From Hexactinellida sp. DTS-2022 (lineage: Eukaryota > Porifera > Hexactinellida), in contig JAPNXP010000018.1 in assembly GCA_028753945.1 (NCBI GenBank), positions 806,001 through 870,000 of the forward strand: 64,000 nt of DNA, read 5' to 3'. The notes beneath the pieces are model-generated. The model was not told the origin of the DNA and did no database searches. It saw nothing but the letters and a program-made list of their open reading frames with translations. The translations under genes were made by a program, and so were the position numbers. Shown in pieces: positions 42,874 through 53,900 of this stretch. How positions within the stretch are numbered: the stretch's first letter is position 1; each line of letters opens with the position of its first letter.

Positions 42874-43223
42874 TTTTAATATTTTTCTGTTTTTTATGAA
42901 TATATTCTGCTATTGATTTGCCTACTAGAGGGAGTAAACGAATAATATTATAATCACTGTGAACTGTTATGAAGTAACCAATGTGTGATCATGGTGACAT
43001 TGCCGCAATTCGGAAAGACCGGGGCATGCTGGAAAAACCTGAATAAATTCTGAGCTCGGTGGGTTTTTTTCCGAATTTACCGCCCTTTTACGGTGTGAAA
43101 AAAATCCTTTTTTCCACAGTGTTTTTTTTGGAAAATACTGTATTGGTGTGTTTACACTACTGCGTGTGTCTGAATGGAAGTAGTACATAGTATACTATAT
43201 TGTTATTCTATGTTAAGAGTACA
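42874..43223. other. Intergenic between MsrA and the Kelch gene
   Basis: T-rich and A-rich runs (43064-43132) and no gene. MsrA poly(A) site and Kelch promoter must lie here; no consensus AATAAA or TATA was found. Confidence 0.4.
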
Positions 43224-46200
43224 ATGGATAGCCCGGGCATGAGCGACTCGCTGGTGACACACAGTCAGATGATTCTGGCGCGTGTTAACTCGCTCCGTCA
43301 GAACCGCAAGCTCTGTGACGTCATCCTGATAGCGGGCGACACGGAGATCTGCGGACACCGAGCCATCCTGGCCGCCTGCTCCTCCTACTTCGAGGCCATG
43401 TTCTCAACTGGGATGCTGGAGAGCAGGGAGGAGAAAGTGCTCATCCAAGAGATGGACTCGGGGGTCCTGGGTAGACTGATAGATTTCGCGTATACCGGGG
43501 ATATTGATATCACAGCTGACAACGTGTTAGAGCTCTTGTCTGCCTCGAGTCGCCTGCAAATGGAAGCAGTGCAGAATCTCTGCTGTGAGTTCCTGCGGGA
43601 ACAGCTGGACCCACACAACTGTCTCGAGATACGAGGCTTTGCCGAACAGTACGGATGTTCCTTCCTCACAGAGGTGAGTACTCTGCTCCTCCAATAAACC
43701 CAGCTTGTTATATTCAATCTATATAGGTCATCGACAGATTCACTGAGAAACATTTTCAAGAGGTCTGCCAAAATGATGAATTTCTAAAGCACCCATTCGA
43801 GCACCTCCAGTCGCTGCTGCTCTCCGAGAAGCTGAATGTTCCGAAAGAAGAGGTAGTCTTTGACTCGCTCATGCGCTGGGTCCAATCCAGTCCCGAGGTG
43901 AGGAAGGAGCACCTCCCGGGCCTGCTCTCAGCTGTGAGACTCCCCCTGCTGGAGACTAAGTTCCTGATGACGCGTGTCGACCAGAATCAGCTGGTGCGAC
44001 AGAGCATCGAGTGCAGAGACCTCGTGGACGAGGCGAAGCGGTTCCAGCTTGTGCCGGACCTGTTCCATGAGCCGATGAGTCGCTCCCCCCGCATGGTGCC
44101 CAGACACGCTACTATCGGCACCCTCATGGCGGTAGGGGGCAAGGAATCCAGCGAGAACATTACTAGGTGAGATTATCCCAGATATGGGCATACTTATTGG
44201 TGTAAAGCCAAACTAATGTGGTTCATTTAACCAACAATGGAGTTTAATGACAAAATTATGCAACAAAATATCCACAGCCCGTTAACAATACCAGTTTTGA
44301 TTTTTGAATGCATCTACAATATACGTACGTACTGATTAGACACTGATAGCACATGTACTAGCCATTGTATTCTGAGATCCGGGCAAATTCCCAGTTACGG
44401 CATCCTCCGACGACAGTGCCCGGATAAGGGAGGTTGGGTGTATTTATTAATTAATTAATATTAACTGCTACGCTGCTCTCTCAGGTCCGTGGAGAGCTAC
44501 AACTGCTTGGAAGACAAGTGGAGCCGCAGCACCGAGATGATAGTGCGCAGACAGCAGCTGGGGGTGGGGATGGTGGGCAGGAAGGTTCTGGCCGTGGGGG
44601 GGTCCGACGGGTCTCTGAGACTCAGCTCTGTGGAGTGCTACGATCCCAACACAGGCTGCTGGGCATTCGTGTCCCCGATGCAGACCTGTAGATCTGGGGT
44701 GGCAGTGGGTGTGCTGGGGGGCGCCATGTACGCAGTGGGGGGATACGATGGCAGGTTTGTATTAATTATATTATTATAAGTTTCGGAGAATACTTGTTTA
44801 AGGAACTCGTTTGTACAGGGCGTGTCTACAGACAGTAGAACGGTTCGACCCAGACATGAATCTGTGGAGTCAGGTTTCCTCCATGTCTTCTCGGCGCTCC
44901 TTCCCGGGAGCCGCTGTGCACAGCAACAGACTCTACGTGTTCGGCGGGAATGACGGGAGTGCGTTTCTAGACATTGTAGAAGCGTACGACCCCCACCTCA
45001 ACAGGTGGCACACCATTGCACCCATGACCAAACCAAGAGCCGGAATAGGTAAGTACGTACAGATACTTGCCATCAAATGCCAATCAAAGGTTGACAAGTA
45101 TACAATAGATTAAACTAAATGATATTTTTCTGGCCCATCTCAACTTAGTACTTTTCCACAATTTATTTTTGACGCCGATGATCGGTGATACCGATGATCG
45201 CTGTATAAGTAAACTCTTATTTTATTAGCACATATTTGTAATTAACACCCTATTTATAATGAATACAATCAGGAATCCTATCAAACGAGAGTCATTAATA
45301 TATTGAATAATTTTACAAAATTGGAAAGTAATCTCGTGATTGTTGGCATTACTGGGCCCTTTAGACATTCGAGGTTCGTGAGCTAAGATGTGCTATATCA
45401 TTATCGTATCATTCTCGTATCATTAGAGCTGTTACGTCTGATTAAGAGAGACTTCCTTATCTACTCCCTTAACAGCCAATACACTGCCATCTTGCAGACC
45501 TACTCCTTGCATAGTTATTTCTCACGTGTCAATGACAACGTACTTCGCAACAACTGACTACGTCATCAACTGCGCTGACAATGTCTCTCTCTGTCTCAGC
45601 TTTAGCTTCTGGCCAATTCTCAGCTTAGCGCTATTCGGGATCAGCTACGGCATGGGGCTAGACAGTGTCTCTTATGCACTGTTCGGTGAGGCATTCGATT
45701 CCAACAACAGAGAGCTCTCCATTTGTATTATACACACAGCGGGGTCAGCAATGTCAGTAGTCACTATTATATTGTTTCAGTATTTCTTCACTCTCCTGGG
45801 GGGTACCCTTACATTCGGTCTATTTTCTATATTCATCATATCTTCTCTCCCTTTCGAATACTACCTAATAAATCAGTGAATTACAGATTTACAGTATGAT
45901 TTTGCTATATTTCTTATCGTTTTTTTTTTTTCCAAACAATAAATTGTTAAAATATCTGCTAAACTGCCAATACATATTAATGGAATAATTTATTGAATTA
46001 CATCACCAAATAGTGCCTAAGTAACCAACCCCGCATCATGTTTTGAAGTATTAAATATACTAAGTTGAGAATTGGCCAGTAATTATTTATTTGTTTTAAT
46101 GCGAGCACAGATAAGGCGAGTTTTATAAAATACAAGCAATAATAGATATAGCATACATCAAGAGCAAATAAATCTGTAATTCACTGATTTATTAGGTAGT

Positions 46201-48268
46201 ATTCGAAAGGGAGAGAAGATATGATGAATATTGAAAATAGACCGAATGTAAGGGTACCCCCCAGGAGAGTGAAGAAATACTGAAACAATATAATAGTGAC
46301 TACTGACATTGCTGACCCCGCTGTGTGTATAATACAAACGGAGAGCTCTCTGTTGTTAGAATCGAATGCCTCACCGAACAGTGCATAAGAGACACTGTCC
46401 AGCCCCATGCCGTAGCTGATCCCGAATAGCGCTAAGCTGAGAATTGGCCAGAAGCTAAAGCTGAGACAGAGAGAGACATTGTCAGCGCAGTTGATGACGT
46501 AGTCAGTTGTTGCGAAGTACGTTGTCATTGACACGTGAGAAATGACTATGCAAGAGGTTGCAGCCAGGAGTATCTTCCTGAGACTGATCCGAGAGACCAG
46601 CTGCTGGCCTACAAGGTTACCGACCAGCAGCATGACTGGGTAGAATAGAGCAGCTGTATTCGGAGAGAAGCCCTGCTGTCGAGAGAGAATCTGAGACGAG
46701 AATGCAATCACAAATGAGTTCCCACTCAGAGGCTTGAAGTTGTTGATGGTAGTGATGACGAGAATAGGTTTGAGAACTTCCCACCTGAGCAACTGAGATA
46801 ACTTCTCTGTGATTGATAGCCGCACGATATTGTTACGCTTCATTTCTAGAATTTCGCGATCCGTGTCAAACTCTGTTCCATGCAGATATTCGAGGCATTC
46901 CTTTGCTCTGTTTTCCAACCCTTGTTGCAGCAACCAAACAGGTGAGATTGGGTTAAACAGCATCAGACACAGAAATATAACCTCACACAGTATAGCTGTC
47001 ACAGCCAGCCATCTAAACGGTACCCATATGCCCAGTGCATAGATGAGTACAATGCCGAATCTCATGGCTAGACTCACTCCGCTGCAGTAGTACCTGCGTC
47101 TGTTGGGAGGAGCCGTCTCTCCCAGGTACACAGAGGTGAGGAACAGAACGGAGGACTGCACTCCTAGCAGGAATCTGCCTATCAGCATTGTGTACACGTC
47201 GTTAGCTACGACAGCTGTCAGCCAGCCGATACACCCGGGCACTGTCGATGCGATTAGCAGAGACTTAGTGCTGACAGTCTGAGAAGTGAAGCTGAGAATG
47301 GGCAGCATCACCATTGACCCGAGGAATATCATGCCTGCGAAAAGTGGCAGAGTATTCGCGGTTAAGGGAGTGAGTTCAATGAGGGAGTTGGCTGTTGGAG
47401 AGACATACCCTCCTTCGAAGCCGATAAGCAAAACCCCAATATAGCAAGTTATTGCTGTGAGTAGGTTTGGTAACTCTGTCATATTTTGAACCTTAGGGTA
47501 TGGGAATTCACAATTATGCTGATATAGCCTCAATATCTCAACAACATAAAAATGGCCAATTGATACCACAGTCACAATAATACTGTTCAATTGTGTTCAT
47601 GACAATATTATTGACTCGTTTTATAGCATTCTGAATTGTATACTGTATTCATTCTAAGTAGGAGTTATAGGATGAAATGCCTTCCTTCATAGGTATCTTT
47701 TGATTTTTCTGGTTTCCAATTATGATTTTAGTATTTCATTACTATAGAAGTTGCATAGTGTTAAAAAAACAATATTTTTAGTGTACCACTGTGCTTCTTC
47801 CAGTTATTTTTATTATTTTTATTTTTTTAATATTTTTTGTATTACAAATGCGAGGAGTAAGTTTTATTTTTAAAATATTTTTTGTATTACAAATGCGAGG
47901 AGTAAGTTAGAATATGAATCTTTGGAAAGTTGGTTAACAGTTCGCTGTTAGGTGTCGCAGTGCTCGGAGGCCGCGTGTACATTTCCGGCGGTAACGACGG
48001 CATCAGCAGACTGGGCTCAGTAGAGTGCTTTGACATTGTGGCTGGGAAGTGGACTACCATCAGTCCCATGTCCACGCCCCGAGACGGCGTGTGTCTGACG
48101 GAGCTCGGATCGCGGCTTATCGCAGTGGGCGGTATCAACGGGCCTTCCTACCTCAACACAGCTGAAATATACGACCCAAGAACTGACATTTGGGAGTTTG
48201 TTTCTGGCATGCACACGTGCCGCGCTGCCTCAGGGCTAGCTGTCATTCCTCCCTTAACAGACCTCTGA
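43224..48268 (+). CDS. BTB-BACK-Kelch protein (Cullin-3 adaptor, KLHL family)
   Basis: Exons 43224-43673, 43727-44166, 44485-44754, 44819-45048 and 47952-48268 join in phase to 568 aa. A BTB domain spans about 15-125 (LCDVILIAGDTEICGHRAIL, SSYFEAMFSTGMLES), BACK about 130-240, and six kelch blades from about 290 (AVGG, YDP..W, GGxDG repeats: LAVGGSDGS, MYAVGGYDGR, LYVFGGNDGS, VYISGGNDGI, LIAVGGINGP). Family role: substrate receptor of Cullin-3 ubiquitin ligases. Which KLHL it is cannot be decided here. The last intron (45049-47951) is 2.9 kb and hosts an antisense MFS transporter gene plus an inverted partial copy of it. The start MDSPGMSDS is chosen over an in-frame ATG at 43200. Confidence 0.92.
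45172..45218. repeat. Fragment of the 7308-7490 palindrome
   Basis: GCCGATGATCGGTGATACCG then ATGATCGCTGTATAAGTAAA match the right end of the element at 7308-7490. The rest of the element is absent. Confidence 0.8.
45506..45891 (+). pseudogene. Inverted partial copy of the MFS transporter 3' end
   Basis: 386 nt nearly identical to the reverse complement of 46169-46554. It keeps an open frame for the last ~118 codons of the transporter (from MTTYFATTDYV to EYYLINQ) and the same stop, but lacks everything upstream. I counted three differences, all transitions; one changes Val to Ile. Lies in the last Kelch intron in the Kelch sense orientation. Confidence 0.9.
45506..46554. repeat. Long inverted repeat, arms 386 bp, loop 277 bp
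   Basis: Arms 45506-45891 and 46169-46554 are reverse complements with three observed mismatches (about 99.2%). Both lie in one Kelch intron, so the Kelch pre-mRNA can fold them into a long duplex. Confidence 0.92.
46181..47590 (-). CDS. MFS sugar-porter-like transporter
   Basis: An intronless 469-aa ORF with about twelve hydrophobic segments. Sugar-porter signs are GRFLLGVQSSVLFLTSVYLGE after helix 4, APPNRRR (loop), a PESPRWLL variant ISPVWLLQQG (loop 6-7) and FKPLSGNSFVIAF in helix 7. The family moves sugars such as glucose or trehalose by facilitated diffusion; the usual loop 2-3 and 8-9 RxGRR motifs are weak here (loop 8-9 reads VSRISLRKI), so the substrate is open. The true start may be the internal MTELPNLLTAIT. 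It is antisense inside the last intron of the Kelch gene, lacks introns (retrocopy origin possible) and its 3' end is duplicated in inverted orientation at 45506-45891. Confidence 0.85.
   Translation of the reverse strand: MNSIIVTVVSIGHFYVVEILRLYQHNCEFPYPKVQNMTELPNLLTAITCYIGVLLIGFEGGYVSPTANSLIELTPLTANTLPLFAGMIFLGSMVMLPILSFTSQTVSTKSLLIASTVPGCIGWLTAVVANDVYTMLIGRFLLGVQSSVLFLTSVYLGETAPPNRRRYYCSGVSLAMRFGIVLIYALGIWVPFRWLAVTAILCEVIFLCLMLFNPISPVWLLQQGLENRAKECLEYLHGTEFDTDREILEMKRNNIVRLSITEKLSQLLRWEVLKPILVITTINNFKPLSGNSFVIAFSSQILSRQQGFSPNTAALFYPVMLLVGNLVGQQLVSRISLRKILLAATSCIVISHVSMTTYFATTDYVINCADNVSLCLSFSFWPILSLALFGISYGMGLDSVSYALFGEAFDSNNRELSVCIIHTAGSAMSVVTIILFQYFFTLLGGTLTFGLFSIFIISSLPFEYYLINQ
47591..47951. 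other. Upstream of the MFS gene, inside the Kelch intron
   Basis: AT-rich. A short tandem of ATATTTTTTGTATTACAAATGCGAGGAGTAA occurs twice (about 47830-47910). No other feature. Confidence 0.5.
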
Positions 48269-48779
48269 TTAATTAACGTACACACTAAAGTCAGTTAGCT
48301 CTCTGGGAGAAGGAACCCCTAGATACCACTGGTGCAATTGCTATGTATGGGAACTGAATGTGGCTGTTTCAGAGAGCTCAACTGGGTATATTACAGAGAC
48401 ACATCTCTTATTCTATTTCATTATCACTGTTTATTTGTTTTTTTATTAATTCAATATGCATTAATCGATCCTTACACGTGTATCCTAATGCAAAGCACAT
48501 ACCCGTATTTCCCCGAATAACCGCCCCAGCGCTTATTGTTTTCGTGGGCCAAAATTATTCTGAATTTTTTGTGAAAAATCCAGAATATAATATTTAAGTC
48601 GGTTCTAATGGTTTCCACCAACAGTATACCTACCAAAGTTGCCAAAATCAATGGAATTACATTACACTGATCAACTAATGTGTATAAATTTTATCATACC
48701 AATGTCATTTTTATTGACCCGGCGCTTATTCGGAGAAATACGGTACGTACTGCAATAGATTAGGTTCTAGAACATTCTA
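48269..48779. other. Intergenic, one repeat
   Basis: Contains the inverted-repeat element at 48503-48743, which ends about 36 bp before the next start codon. No gene. Confidence 0.5.
48503..48743. repeat. Inverted-repeat element with CCGTATTTCCCCGAATAA ends
   Basis: Left CCGTATTTCCCCGAATAACC pairs with right GGCGCTTATTCGGAGAAATACGG. Related to the TATTTACTCGAATA element at 39195. Confidence 0.78.
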
Positions 48780-50829
48780 ATGTTAAGTGGGGCCGGACAT
48801 CCCGTGTACGAGGCGTACTACGGTAGCTCGAGACAGAGGGACAACGTGGCTCTGAGGGATCTGCTGTGTCGCTCGGCTGTGCTACGTCCAGCGGACAGAG
48901 AGAAGGGAGAGAATGAATGGAGCTCTACAAACAAACTGTACTTCAAAGCAAGTAGATATTTTGAGTTTTTCATATAAGAGGAAATGGGTGGTCTTGTAAC
49001 TCTTGCTACATTTAAACTTTCTTAAACTTCTATAATAAGTAATTAGTTCCCCTTAGAAACAGCAACTATCGCTTATTCTGCTCTCTGTCTGGTTAATTAA
49101 TTTAGTCTTAATATCCATAACTCTACAATAATGACTTTAAGTTTCATAATAGCATTCGTTCCATCTTTCGCCATAAACTGCTGTGGTTATAGTGTTATCA
49201 CTGTTATGTTGTTTGTTTAGAAACATGATTCTTTCCCAAAGGCTAGTCATTGGAATTCTAATCTGCAGGTGGGTTAATGCTAATTATGAAGTAAGCATAA
49301 ATATATTTTATTTTAGTTCCTTATTATAAGGATATGGTTAATCATAGAATTCTATGTATTTGCTTATACCATTACATTCTACCTTTTAGAACTCCAGTGA
49401 TATTACATTTGGAGATACGAGTAACGAGCTGCTGAGCACAATGCAGTCTGATTTCTTAGCGAAGACAGCCAGGAGGGTAGGTTTATACTAGTCGCATTAC
49501 AATACAGTTGAAACCGGTTTTTTCTAACCAATTCTTTGCATGGAAATAAAGTTAGAAAAATCCGATAGTTAGAATAAACCAATTTAAGATAAAACAAAAT
49601 TAGAATTTCTTACACGTTTAGAATAATTAAATAGTTAGAAAAAACCTGTGTTAGAAAAAACCGGTTTCGACTGTATACAATTATTATTTAATTGTTTTCA
49701 TTTCAGAGACAGTCCCTGCCACCGCCAGTTCTCTGCAGCTTACCAGTAAGTTAACTACTCTATTTATTAATTAAATTAACACAAATTGCACACCACACTT
49801 CACCTGAATTGCTATATATGTCCAGTGGATACCGGTTAAAGGAACCATATTATGGAAACGGTTCTACTTTATAGTATATGAAAAGAATGGATTATATGAA
49901 CATGTCGGATATAATAACATATTCTCTACTCCCAATTATATTCTTATAACAGGTATCTACTGTATATGAAGAAACAAATCCTGATCTTATTTTGAATTAC
50001 TATTCTTAATAGCTAACAAATAAAATTTGGTTTTTAACAACTCATCATTTGATATAGGATATGTCCTCCAAGTACGTTGGGGAGTTCAAACTCGGCGATT
50101 CGATATACCAGAATCATTTTGATGGAGCTGAGGTAGGTTTGAGCAGTAATAGAGACAATGGATAAATGAAGTGCTTATACTATTATACTCTAGCTAACCA
50201 ATAACTTAGTAAGTTTATAACCGTTTATTTCATAGACATTTCGAGAATGGCTAGAGAAAGAGAAAGAACTGGAATCTCCCACATCTGTGAAAAGATCCAA
50301 AAGTACTGATTACCAACGCACAACGCATTTTATCCTCGGGAACGATCCGACACAGTGAGTCTATTAATAAATTAGTTAAGACTGTAATATCACAATTAAA
50401 CCTACTTCAGTTCTCAAACTGAAACCAAGGTTAGCTTCTCGCTGCCTCCCCTAACCAACCCGGTCACTGCCATGGGTCTCACTCGCTTCCCACACCTGCC
50501 CTCGGGACAGAGACAGAAGTCTGCGAAGCCTCGCGTCGCCACTGCCAGACTCCCTCCCAACCCCAACTCGGAGTTCAATCCCTCCGACTACTCTCCCCTC
50601 CCCCTCAGCGAGCCAGGGGGCCCCGCGGGAGTTAGTACGGTCACGCCCAAGGGGTACAGCCACGTCCTACCCAAGTGAGCTTACATTTTCTAATTCTTAA
50701 CACCAGCTAGAAATAAGTATATTTTAAATGTTATTTTTCTAATTATTGGTTCATAAATTGTTATATTATACTGATTGATCTTCCAGTACTACTAATTGCC
50801 CATTAGCAACTAAAAATATAAAATGTTAA
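48780..50829 (+). CDS. Uncharacterised multi-exon protein, possibly axonemal/microtubule-associated
   Basis: Eight exons, 48780-48947, 49221-49268, 49390-49476, 49707-49745, 50058-50132, 50236-50354, 50411-50674 and 50787-50829, join in phase to 280 aa. The first donor must be GC (AAA|gcaagt at 48948), because using the neighbouring GT breaks the frame in exon 2. No catalytic domain is seen. Short motifs NEWSSTNKLYFKK, SHWNSNLQNSS and THFILGNDPTHSQTETKV, spread along a Pro-rich sequence, look like the short tyrosine/tryptophan and HFxLGxD motifs of sperm and cilia microtubule-inner proteins; this is a weak guess. The small last exon is the least certain. The end converges tail to tail with the ryanodine receptor gene. 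Confidence 0.68.
49505..49673. repeat. TA-type palindromic MITE, subfamily H
   Basis: Begins CAGTTGAAACCGGTTTTTTC and ends AAAAAACCGGTTTCGACTG, with TA on both sides. Fills intron 3 of the 48780-50829 gene. Confidence 0.87.
49823..49972. repeat. TA-type palindromic MITE, subfamily F (copy 2)
   Basis: Begins CAGTGGATACCGGTTAAAGG and ends TATAACAGGTATCTACTG. Related to 6453-6628 and 55642-55779. Intron 4 of the same gene. Confidence 0.72.
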
Positions 50830-50920
50830 CTACATTTTCAAAATTAACAAGGGTATAACTTGACATTACTGAACTACGTGCTTAATGCGTATCATAAAAT
50901 AGAGGTTCAGTATAGGATTG

Positions 50921-53900
50921 CTACGGGTTGTTCTCTGCCCCAGGCAGCTCGTTGTTCTGCTCGAAGTAACACCCGATAGGAAAGAAGTCCCACTTCCTCT
51001 GCAGGTATAGGTCCCATACGTATGACTCCTGTCCCGTGTACAGGGTGTCGTGCTTGTTAATCAGGTACATCAGGAAGAAGAGGTAGTTGGGATAGTAGTG
51101 CTCCTTGTTCGTGTGTTTCTCGTAGCCGCGAGGCACCTGGTTGAACTTGTCTTTGTTAATGCCGCAGATAAAACATTTGTTCTGCATCGAGGCTCGTACC
51201 CCCTCCTCTCGGTCTCGTAGCTCGCCGAACGCGTCTATAATCAGTCCCTGGATAATCGCCAGCAGGAATACAATCACGATGAAGAAGAATGACATGTCGA
51301 ATAGGAACCTGGGCAGGACCAAGGGGTCCGTTTTGTCCGGTGTTTCTATGACGTCAGAAACCCCGCCTCCAGACCTGAGAGCTGCGCTCAAATGGAACTG
51401 CAGACAAGTGACCATGTTTGTGCAATTCTTGTTATAGTAGGTTGTGAAAAACCTAAAGGCGAACACAGTGTATATGAAAATGACTGCGCTCATCAATAGT
51501 GTTGTGTAGACCAGTCGCTTCCCGTGGATCGTAACGGACACAACAACGGTACGTAGCGTGCTGAAGTAAGCCATCATTTCGGGGATTAGGTGGAAAGCGA
51601 AGAAGAAGTTATCGAATAGCAGTCCCATGCAGGTGAAGCATATGTACATCAGCGAGAATAAAAGGTTGCGGTCACTCAGGTATACTCTGAATAGCATCCA
51701 TACTGCATAGTAGTAGTCTACACCGAACTTCCCATGCGTGTACTCATTGAGACTCTTGTAGTTGTCTTCTCCCACTTCTTCGTCTTCTCCCTCTGTGTCT
51801 AAGTCCTCTCCAAGCAGCTCGTTGATTTCCGCATCTCTATCCATGTCTGCGTAGTTCTCCCGTACCTTGTGTTTGAAGTATTTGTCCCAGTACATGCGCG
51901 GGAACTTGTCGCTCTTGAGGGCCCACGCGTCCCACCAGTGCTGCGAGAGAAACGGTTTGCTTTTGCTATCGAGAAAGCTCTTCAGTGTATCTGAATTCTG
52001 TAGAACGTCAATGCAGATCTTCTTCTCTCGCTTGAAACACTCCAACGGGACTTTCCACATAATGTACGTGTAGAGAAGGAGGAGCGAGAGTGTAATATGG
52101 AGACTGGCAGTCGCCGTCAGCGTCAGCTTATAATCATAGGCAAACAGGTCTTGATCGGATTGGTAGAAAAACAGCAACATGAAATTCATAAATATAACCG
52201 AGAAAAACCGCAAGCTCTTCAGCATCTGTTCGTTCTCAACTAGAAAGCTAGAGAACCTGAAATTAGACTGGATAATGAGCGGCCAGTAGTGCGTTAGTTG
52301 CGTCAGCTCTCGCAAGTACTGCTTAGCCTTCCTCCAGCGGGAATGTTTCTTATTCTTCAGATCCATGTACTCGTCCGAGAATCCGGTTGGTATCACTTTA
52401 GACTTATCGTAGTATTCCTTTGCTTCTTTCATCAGATGCGAGGGTTCCAACTCGACACACTCCCCACTCTCAAGCACGGCCTCGCCCGGCAGCCTACACT
52501 TGTTATCCTCGGTGAGCCAGCAGCTGGAGGCACTGGGCTCAAGGCGCTTCTTTCTCAGAAATCTCTTCGGTACGAAGCGTTTCATTTTCCTCCCACACCA
52601 TGCGAGGATGTGCACCACAAGTAGGAGTACTCCCAAACACTTGGCTTTTAAGGTCGCCGAGAAGGTGGACCCCCGTACAGTGTCCTGTGTTGTGTACTCC
52701 TGGGACTGGGGGCCTGGCTGGATGTCGCGGAACTTGTCCCGGTTCTGATCGCGATGACTTTTTGCTCTCGACTCTCTCTCCCACTCCTCCACCTGGCAGA
52801 GCTTCCCGAAGTGTCGCATTTCGAATATCGTGTTCTCTGAGAAGTCTATGAACTTGTCGAGCTTGCTGTTCACGTTTTCGTGGTCGCAGGTGTTTATGAA
52901 CTCGCGCTTTGACTCCTGGATTTGTGACCGCGCCCACTGATCCCTACAGCTCTTCGGAATTTGGAAATACACTTTCTCAACTGTCCTACTCTTCCCAATT
53001 ATCTCTATTGAGCCCAGATGGTTATTGAAATATTCCATCAGCTCCTTGCCTCTGTTCCTTAGGTCGTTCAGTTCGAAGTCAGAATTTGTTTTGGGAAGAT
53101 GCTCGAATAGGTTCTGCAGCAGAACGACCAAATTGAACCCAATCTCCTCTGCCCTGAGTAGGAACCTGTCTAGGAACTCTGCGTAGTCGATGTACCCGTC
53201 TCTGTTCGTGTCTCCGCATCGCATCAGGTAGTCCACTTCGTCGTGCGAGTACTGCTTTTGAGTCTGCAGGGAGCGCTCAAATTCCAAACGGGAAATTCGA
53301 CCATCTTTATTGGTATCATACTGTGTGAATGCCTTTGAGGTCAGAGTGTCGTTAAGCTTGATGAACATGAAACAGAACTTGGTGATGTCTTGCAGCTCAT
53401 TCCTACAGTCCACAAGCGTGTGCTTCATAGCCACTCCGATCTCACTTGACATCTGGTTCCCCTCTAGCATGCTCAGTAGCAGGATTATCATGTCACTCAG
53501 CACCTTCAGCACCTCTCTCAGTAGCTCAATAGAGTTTGTGTTGCTCAGCTGTTCTTGGAGATACGCGAACAGTCTCAGCAGGCCCTGTATGGCGTCCCAG
53601 AGCCGAGACCTGGACAGAGCTGTCTGGTTCAGCTTACACGGACCCTGTATGTACTCTGTGAGGGTTATCAACACTTGTTTTATGACTGAGAAGGCACATG
53701 ATATATTGTCCTGTCCCATAATCTCGATGTGGTCCATGTTGTTGAAGTGCCAGCAGAAACTGGATATGGACTCTTGCAGTAACAGAAGATAGTCCACTGT
53801 TATCTGCACCAGGTTAACTGTAGTGCTCTTGCCAGCTTGAGTGTGCAGGTATTCCTGGAAGCTGCCGTTGTGTCCCTCGCAAAGCAACTGGAGAAACCTA

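Noticed and set aside
42960..43010. A third SECIS-like ATGA (near 42970)
   Set aside because: The spacing to an AA and the stem pairing do not fit; the sequence lacks a matching outer helix.
44370..44440. ATCCGGGCA...TGCCCGGAT pair in Kelch intron 3 as another MITE
   Set aside because: Only a 9-bp pairing about 45 bp apart, no CAGT ends or target duplication.
48780..48977. GT donor at 48952 for exon 1 of the uncharacterised gene
   Set aside because: It shifts exon 2 into a stop (ACA TGA). The GC donor at 48948 keeps all exons open.
50451..50663. Minus-strand frame opposite the exon at 50411-50674
   Set aside because: It is the antisense shadow of a spliced exon that fits the plus-strand gene phase.
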